A stretch of DNA of 64,000 nucleotides. Source: Pelecanus crispus (Eukaryota > Chordata > Aves > Pelecaniformes > Pelecanidae). How positions within the stretch are numbered: the first letter of the stretch is position 1; each line of letters opens with the position of its first letter. Below the pieces are notes generated by a model. It searched no databases and was not told the DNA's origin. It was given only the letters and a program-made list of their open reading frames with translations. This document shows positions 60,701-64,000 of this stretch, one piece after another. The position numbers were made by a program, and so were the translations under genes. The DNA lies in contig NC_134645.1 in the NCBI RefSeq assembly GCF_030463565.1, forward strand, positions 69,501 to 133,500. The letters are read 5' to 3'.

Positions 60701-61125
60701 TGGTCCAGCTGCCAAGTGCTCAGGAAGCCCTCACTTGGATTATCCAAAGCACAGAAGAAATGGGTCTGGGGTTTTGGTTGGTTGGTTGGTTTGGGTTTTT
60801 TTTTTTTTTTGTTGTTGTTTGAATTTTCTTTTTTTTTTTTTTTTGGGGGGGGGGGTGGGGGGTGTGTGTTTGTTTGTTTCTTTGTGTTACAACTAACACT
60901 TGCATCAAATAAATTGAAATAAAACTTCTTACCCCAGGAGGCTGAGCCTGCAGAATTTCCATGGCTTCAGCATCATTCAGACCAAGCTGCAGCCACACAG
61001 GGTGAGTATGGAGGAGCTTGTCCAAGATGCTTAGCTTGTTGGATAGGCTGTCATATCCAGAGTCCCGGGGGCAGCTTTTCACATCATTTTTCTCAGGAGA
61101 GACATTATCCATGTCCTGTACTAGA
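30398..61125 (-). CDS. RIN2: Ras and Rab interactor 2, Rab5 exchange factor (gene span, N-terminus outside window)
   Basis: Nine minus-strand coding exons: 61125-60933, 59449-59338, 56115-56043, 52584-52493, 49401-48271, 38663-38358, 36227-36096, 33976-33813 and 30715-30398. They give 2,521 bases, starting around residue 54 of the roughly 895-residue human protein. Order: SH2 domain (exons 1-4 here), a long proline-rich and Ser-rich linker, RIN homology, VPS9 exchange domain, and a Ras-association domain at the C-terminus. RIN2 binds active Ras and turns on Rab5 on early endosomes, linking receptor signalling to endocytosis and cell adhesion. Phases match at every junction and no stop or frameshift was found. 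The VPS9 catalytic Asp (GADDFLP) and Tyr (GGYYLTSAY) are present. Exon(s) for the first roughly 53 residues must lie beyond 64000 or were not recognised. Confidence 0.95.
30716..33812. other. RIN2 intron before the last exon
   Basis: Non-coding. An A run near 31148-31162 and a G run near 31544. No full transposable element was recognised. Confidence 0.55.
33813..33976 (-). CDS. RIN2: RIN2 exon: VPS9 end
   Basis: [20 protein letters not shown], with the conserved VPS9 Tyr, then [20 protein letters not shown] and FQ. Acceptor CCTTCACAG, donor GTAGAG. Confidence 0.95.
33977..36095. other. RIN2 intron between the VPS9 exons
   Basis: Holds a CT dinucleotide run followed by about 30 T (34777-34819). 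Nothing else was identified. Confidence 0.55.
36096..36227 (-). CDS. RIN2: RIN2 exon: VPS9 core
   Basis: [20 protein letters not shown], then [20 protein letters not shown] and HGE. The GADDFLP Asp corresponds to the catalytic Asp of VPS9 exchange factors such as Rabex-5. Donor GTAATC. Confidence 0.96.
36228..38357. other. RIN2 intron
   Basis: Poly-C run of about 19 bases near 37159-37178 after GGGTTTTTTTGGGG. No exon or element was recognised. Confidence 0.55.
38358..38663 (-). CDS. RIN2: RIN2 exon: start of VPS9-containing region
   Basis: Acceptor TTTTCCCGTTGCAG, then [20 protein letters not shown], through [20 protein letters not shown] and [13 protein letters not shown]. Donor GTATGG, an acceptable but weaker form. 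Confidence 0.96.
42413..42971 (+). mobile_element. Solo LTR, ERVL-like, 559 bp
   Basis: Starts TGTCCTGCTTTCAG and ends CTAAACCACGACA, with target duplication CCCAG on both sides (42408-42412 and 42972-42976). ATTAAACTGTTCTTATCTCA marks its poly(A) region. Antisense to RIN2. Confidence 0.92.
46010..46400. promoter_or_regulatory. Intronic CpG island in RIN2
   Basis: GC-rich, CpG-dense stretch in an otherwise AT-rich intron, inside a plus-strand open frame that runs 45760-46581 without a stop. A GCGGGGTAAGG donor-like string lies at about 46045 on the plus strand. It could be an alternative promoter for a short RIN2 isoform, an antisense transcript start, or an orphan island. No known protein is recognisable in the frame. 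Confidence 0.5.
48271..49401 (-). CDS. RIN2: RIN2 large central exon (Pro-rich linker and RIN homology region)
   Basis: 1,131-base exon after acceptor GATTTTCAG. Reads [12 protein letters not shown], then [20 protein letters not shown], a Pro-rich SH3-binding stretch ([13 protein letters not shown] and [11 protein letters not shown]), the Ser-rich [17 protein letters not shown], and the RIN homology part ending ESLIPEDQI at donor GTAAGA. The long open frame is preserved. The linker is less like human than the flanking domains. Confidence 0.97.
49402..52492. other. RIN2 intron between SH2 and central exon
   Basis: No exon or recognised repeat. Poly-C then poly-T at about 51398-51419. Confidence 0.55.
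52493..52584 (-). CDS. RIN2: RIN2 exon: SH2 domain end
   Basis: Acceptor CTTTGACAACAG, then [20 protein letters not shown] and [10 protein letters not shown]. Donor GTAAGT. Confidence 0.94.
52585..56042. other. RIN2 intron within the SH2-coding exons
   Basis: Contains the solo LTR at 55063-55631 and an AACAA-type simple repeat near 54475-54503. Otherwise plain. Confidence 0.6.
55063..55631 (+). mobile_element. Solo LTR, ERVL-like, 569 bp
   Basis: TGTCCTGGTGTCGG to GAACCATGACA, with target duplication GTAAC (55058-55062 and 55632-55636). Includes a TTATTA-type microsatellite (55427-55484) before ATTAAACTGTTCTTATC. It is the closest relative, in inverted orientation, of the LTR at 10350-10900. 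Confidence 0.93.
56043..56115 (-). CDS. RIN2: RIN2 exon: SH2 domain, third part
   Basis: Acceptor TTTCTTTGCAG, then [19 protein letters not shown] and YCIS, with donor GTAAGA. 73 bases; phases agree with both neighbours. Confidence 0.93.
56116..59337. other. RIN2 intron
   Basis: Contains the LTR at 58340-58914. No other element or exon was identified. Confidence 0.6.
58340..58914 (+). mobile_element. Solo LTR, ERVL-like, 575 bp
   Basis: TGTCCTGGTTTCAGCTGGGA to TTAAACCACAATA. The usual GACA end has mutated to AATA. The target duplication is CACAC/CGCAC with one mismatch. A G-rich run interrupts it at 58618-58650, and a 21-base internal repeat (GATAACACACTG) is present. Confidence 0.88.
59338..59449 (-). 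CDS. RIN2: RIN2 exon: SH2 domain, middle
   Basis: Acceptor CTCCACAACAG, then [20 protein letters not shown] and [11 protein letters not shown]. Donor GTAAGT. It holds the FLVRKS strand with the phosphotyrosine-binding Arg position of SH2 domains. Confidence 0.92.
59984..60576 (+). mobile_element. Solo LTR, ERVL-like, diverged subfamily, 593 bp
   Basis: TGTGCTGGTTTTGGCTGGGA to TTAAACCACGACA, with target duplication CATAC (59979-59983 and 60577-60581). It shares both ends and the TTATCTCAACCC box with the other LTRs, but its centre differs. That centre is the part also found as fragments at 9714 and 19159. Confidence 0.92.
60780..60872 (+). repeat. T-rich and G-rich simple sequence
   Basis: GGTTGGTT repeats, then T runs, GTTGTT, T runs and a G run with GTGTGTTTGTTTG. 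It lies just inside the RIN2 intron next to the exon at 60933. Confidence 0.8.
60933..61125 (-). CDS. RIN2: RIN2 exon: start of SH2 domain
   Basis: Acceptor TTTTTCACAG at 61126 side. Contains [20 protein letters not shown] and [19 protein letters not shown], ending QAQPPG at donor GTAAGA. This is the first half of the SH2 domain plus the preceding acidic segment. Confidence 0.95.
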
Positions 61126-64000
61126 CTGTGAAAAATATTTAAAAAATTAAATTAGACATGCTAATCTCCTATAAACAATCACTCAGTTCAGCAAACAGAG
61201 TTATCACAAAGCTAATGGCACTGCTGGCACCCTGGACTGGTATTTCTCCTACTGATAATTCCTATAATTGATATACACAAAAATTCTCTTATCTATTAGA
61301 TTTCTTTCTTTCACTTGCCCTCAATTTAACAGCTAGCTTTAAGATAAGCCTTAGCATTCTTCTATTAGCTTGTTGAAATTTGGCAATCACTTCAGATACA
61401 GGTGCATATGCATACCTGATTGACTGAACATTTCACCTCCTTTCTTTGTTATGTTCACATTTGCAAAAACTGCTCTTCAAACGTATTTACGCAATTCAGG
61501 TATTTTATTCCCAGACAGACTGCAAAAGCTGCAACCCACAGAAATCTTCCTCTGTCCTGCCCGCCAGAAAAATCTGTTCAATACTCTGACAATGGAGCAA
61601 CCCACTACCTGTTGGCAATCACTGCCCAAACACAAGCACTTTCTCTGTTTGCTTATAGGGATTGTTTTCACAACAGAAGCCCACAAACTAGCATCACTTC
61701 ATCTTATCCCCAGACTACTGTCTCTGTTCTACCAGCCCTGTCGTCTTTGCAGCTGCGTATCCATCTGCGTTCCCCTCTGCTAATGAGTAGTCAGAGACCT
61801 CAGTCAGGAGAAAAGAAAAAGGAGAAAGAAAAGAAAAGAAGAAAAAAAAGAAAAGAAAAGAACAAGTTAAATCCCCCAAATAAGCCTCCCTAAGGCACAG
61901 CTTCATTGAGAAATTGTCTTAAGTGGTAGTAATTTTTTATGGTCCATGCTCTAAATCCTCTAAATGTTTACATTTTTAGGGAATTGTATATTTATGCTCC
62001 TAATTCCTTTGGCTCTAGAATGACTCCTTTGTGAGGGATAAAGGCTAAGCTAAGCGTGAACGTGGCAAACTAACGTAAAGTTAAAATTTTTTGGGGGCAG
62101 GGCAGCTAAAGTTACTGCTAAATTCACTAATGAAGTACAGTTTTTGGAGACTACAGATACTTGTTATGCATTAAAAATACAAATAAACCCAATACTTTGA
62201 GAGCTGCTTTTGTTATGCAAAGCTTCACCATCATTCGTATAATACAGAACACCCAGTACAATTGCACATGTGTTGCTTGTTCACATTCCTCATTTTTGAG
62301 CTAGAAGTATATCCTGTGATTCTTCCAGTGCTAGAAATGACTACAGAACAGTTACTCTGGTAACAGCTGCCTGATAACAACATTTGAGCATAGACAAAAA
62401 CCACCCTGCAAGCTCAAGATCTGACTCGCTAAGATGTCAGGCAAAGAGGTTGTGTTCTCCCGACAGACCTTTTCTGATGGCAGAAGAGGCCCCGAGCGGC
62501 AGAGGGCAACGCAGCTGCATTTCCCCACTGCAAACTGTCTCGCAGCTCTTCTGAACTTTGTGTTTTGCACAGACAGTAAGCACCATCAACAGCATTTACC
62601 ACCTCCATTATGCCAGCTACTCTACGCAGAGCAAGTGGGTAGAGACTTCACAAGCACAGGAGCACCAAATACTTAAAAAAACCCAAACAAAACCCTCCCC
62701 TCCCAACCCCAAAACAAAAGCCACCAATGAACAATGAAAAACCCCAAACAAGCAAACTTTTTTTCTAGCTTTGGTGAGCAACTTGCAGCCTCTCTGGACA
62801 GCGCTAGAAAGGGAAGTAAATGGGGTAGAGAACTTTCACTGCACGATCAGATAAAAACAGGCACAATCATTCAAACTTTTTATTACCCAGATCAGTTATT
62901 GCTACCAGATCACCTATGTGCCTCTCCCCTCCTTTCTGTCCTCTTTCTCTGTTTGCTTATTTATGACGTGATGCCTATCTAAAGATTTGCAAGGCATCTA
63001 AAATGCACACGGTCTTCCCTCCCCGAGTGTCAAAAGCTGTTAGTAACTGCCAGCATGCCTTCAAGGGGCACAAAATACACAGGAACATGTCGTGTGCAGA
63101 AGGGAAGTTGCGTTTACATCAGTTATGACCGGGCTCTGAAACCACCACAATAGGAATCCTGGATTCCCCTTGTAATTGTTGTGTTGTAACGTATGAATCT
63201 CCACAAAAGTCAAATCGTGAATCACAAAAGCGTTTTCATGAGCTGAACCTCCAATAAATATTGCTCAGGAACTTTCCGCTCACCTTCAGAGCCAGTTAGC
63301 AGCGTTACAAACCAAGAGACAGCTGTGGCAAAGTGCAAGTTATACACCGACACTGGCTGCGGGCTTAACTAGATGTAATTTATTTCCATTCCTTGGCCAA
63401 AAGGTGGAAACTGAACATGTTGCAGAAGGAACATGTCTGAGAAGGAAATTTTTTTTGCCTACAAAAGAGAGTTACATCAAATGCAAAAGAAGGTGCATGA
63501 TTGGTATCAGCTGTAAGGACTGGCACCGCTTGCCACCAGGAAACAACCTAAAGCTAGTAAGAATTTGGACATGTATGTAGGGTCACAGCGTTCCTCTTCA
63601 GTATGGCTGGCTTAATGTTGTCAAACACACCCAAACTGTTACAAATTGGAAGATTAATTTGAATAGGGAGCTGTTGGTTTTTTGGAGCCTCCAGGTACTT
63701 AAAATGCACAATCCCTCCCACATGCCGAGATCCGAGGAGGAATGCAATGCGTGAGCCCACACCTTACCGACCTAAATACGCACGCACCTCCATGTTGCAG
63801 CTGCTTCTGCCCCCTCAAGAAATAAGCCAACGATTACGAGTATCTGATCATGATGAGACTTTCTGCCACTCCTAAACACCACCAGTTCAAATGACTCCGA
63901 TGCACCTCACCTAGGTCAGTACTAGTATGTTATTGCAATCCGCATGAAGGTGAACTAGGAACAAGTAACACTTTAAAAAAATTATTTCCTATGCAAATAA
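61126..64000. other. RIN2 intron upstream of the first exon seen
   Basis: No coding exon resembling the RIN2 N-terminus (the roughly 53 residues before this exon) could be found on the minus strand. A GAAAAG-type purine run lies at 61808-61862. Otherwise nothing was recognised to the right edge. Confidence 0.5.

Noticed and set aside
62434-62676. 80-residue plus frame in the upstream RIN2 intron
   Set aside because: No splice context, no familiar residues, and a length expected by chance.
61126-64000. RIN2 N-terminal exon
   Set aside because: No minus-strand peptide resembling the conserved start could be found; it is assumed to lie beyond the right edge.

Overview
This window is nuclear DNA of a bird, probably a neoavian. 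The evidence is spliced vertebrate genes with GT-AG introns, a CR1 retrotransposon ending in the typical ATTCTATG-type 3' end, several solo LTRs of an avian ERVL-like family with 5-bp target duplications, and very GC-rich, minisatellite-laden DNA of the kind that hampers bird assemblies. No prokaryotic gene structure is present.

The right two thirds (about 22.4-64 kb) is ordinary gene territory with two recognisable genes, both on the minus strand. RIN2, a Rab5 exchange factor, spans 61125 to 30398 as nine coding exons; its N-terminal exon(s) are not in the window. NAA20, the NatB catalytic subunit, spans 27156 to 22711 and is complete: six coding exons, 178 codons plus stop, with a CpG-island promoter. 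The order RIN2-NAA20 followed by CRNKL1 matches the human 20p11.23 neighbourhood. RIN2 introns carry four solo LTRs, all antisense to the gene, and one internal CpG island.

The left third (1-22 kb) is an unusual amplified GC-rich block. Two large copies of one segment (about 1-12.2 kb and 13.57-21.07 kb) are built from: (i) 0.4-1.4 kb polypurine minisatellite tracts; (ii) a CpG-rich promoter-like module with NRF1, ZNF143 and YY1 type motifs, found as two full copies and two partial diverged ones; (iii) a roughly 85-bp tandem repeat in which a CTCF-like core alternates with palindromic NRF1 sites; (iv) a 20-bp GC-rich minisatellite of about 42-49 units, free of stop codons in several frames; and (v) an AT-richer segment. 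Two isolated exons of conserved genes are embedded here: one POLD1 exon (minus, 8071-8210) and one CRNKL1 exon (plus, 22034-22134). No other exons of either gene were found.

RIN2 and NAA20 have no shared pathway and are simply syntenic neighbours. The most unusual part of the window is the left block: orphan exons, duplicated promoters without a recognised gene, and a CTCF/NRF1-like satellite. It could be a genuine segmental amplification or partly an assembly problem. The different divergence of its parts, and an LTR present in only one copy, favour real duplication.
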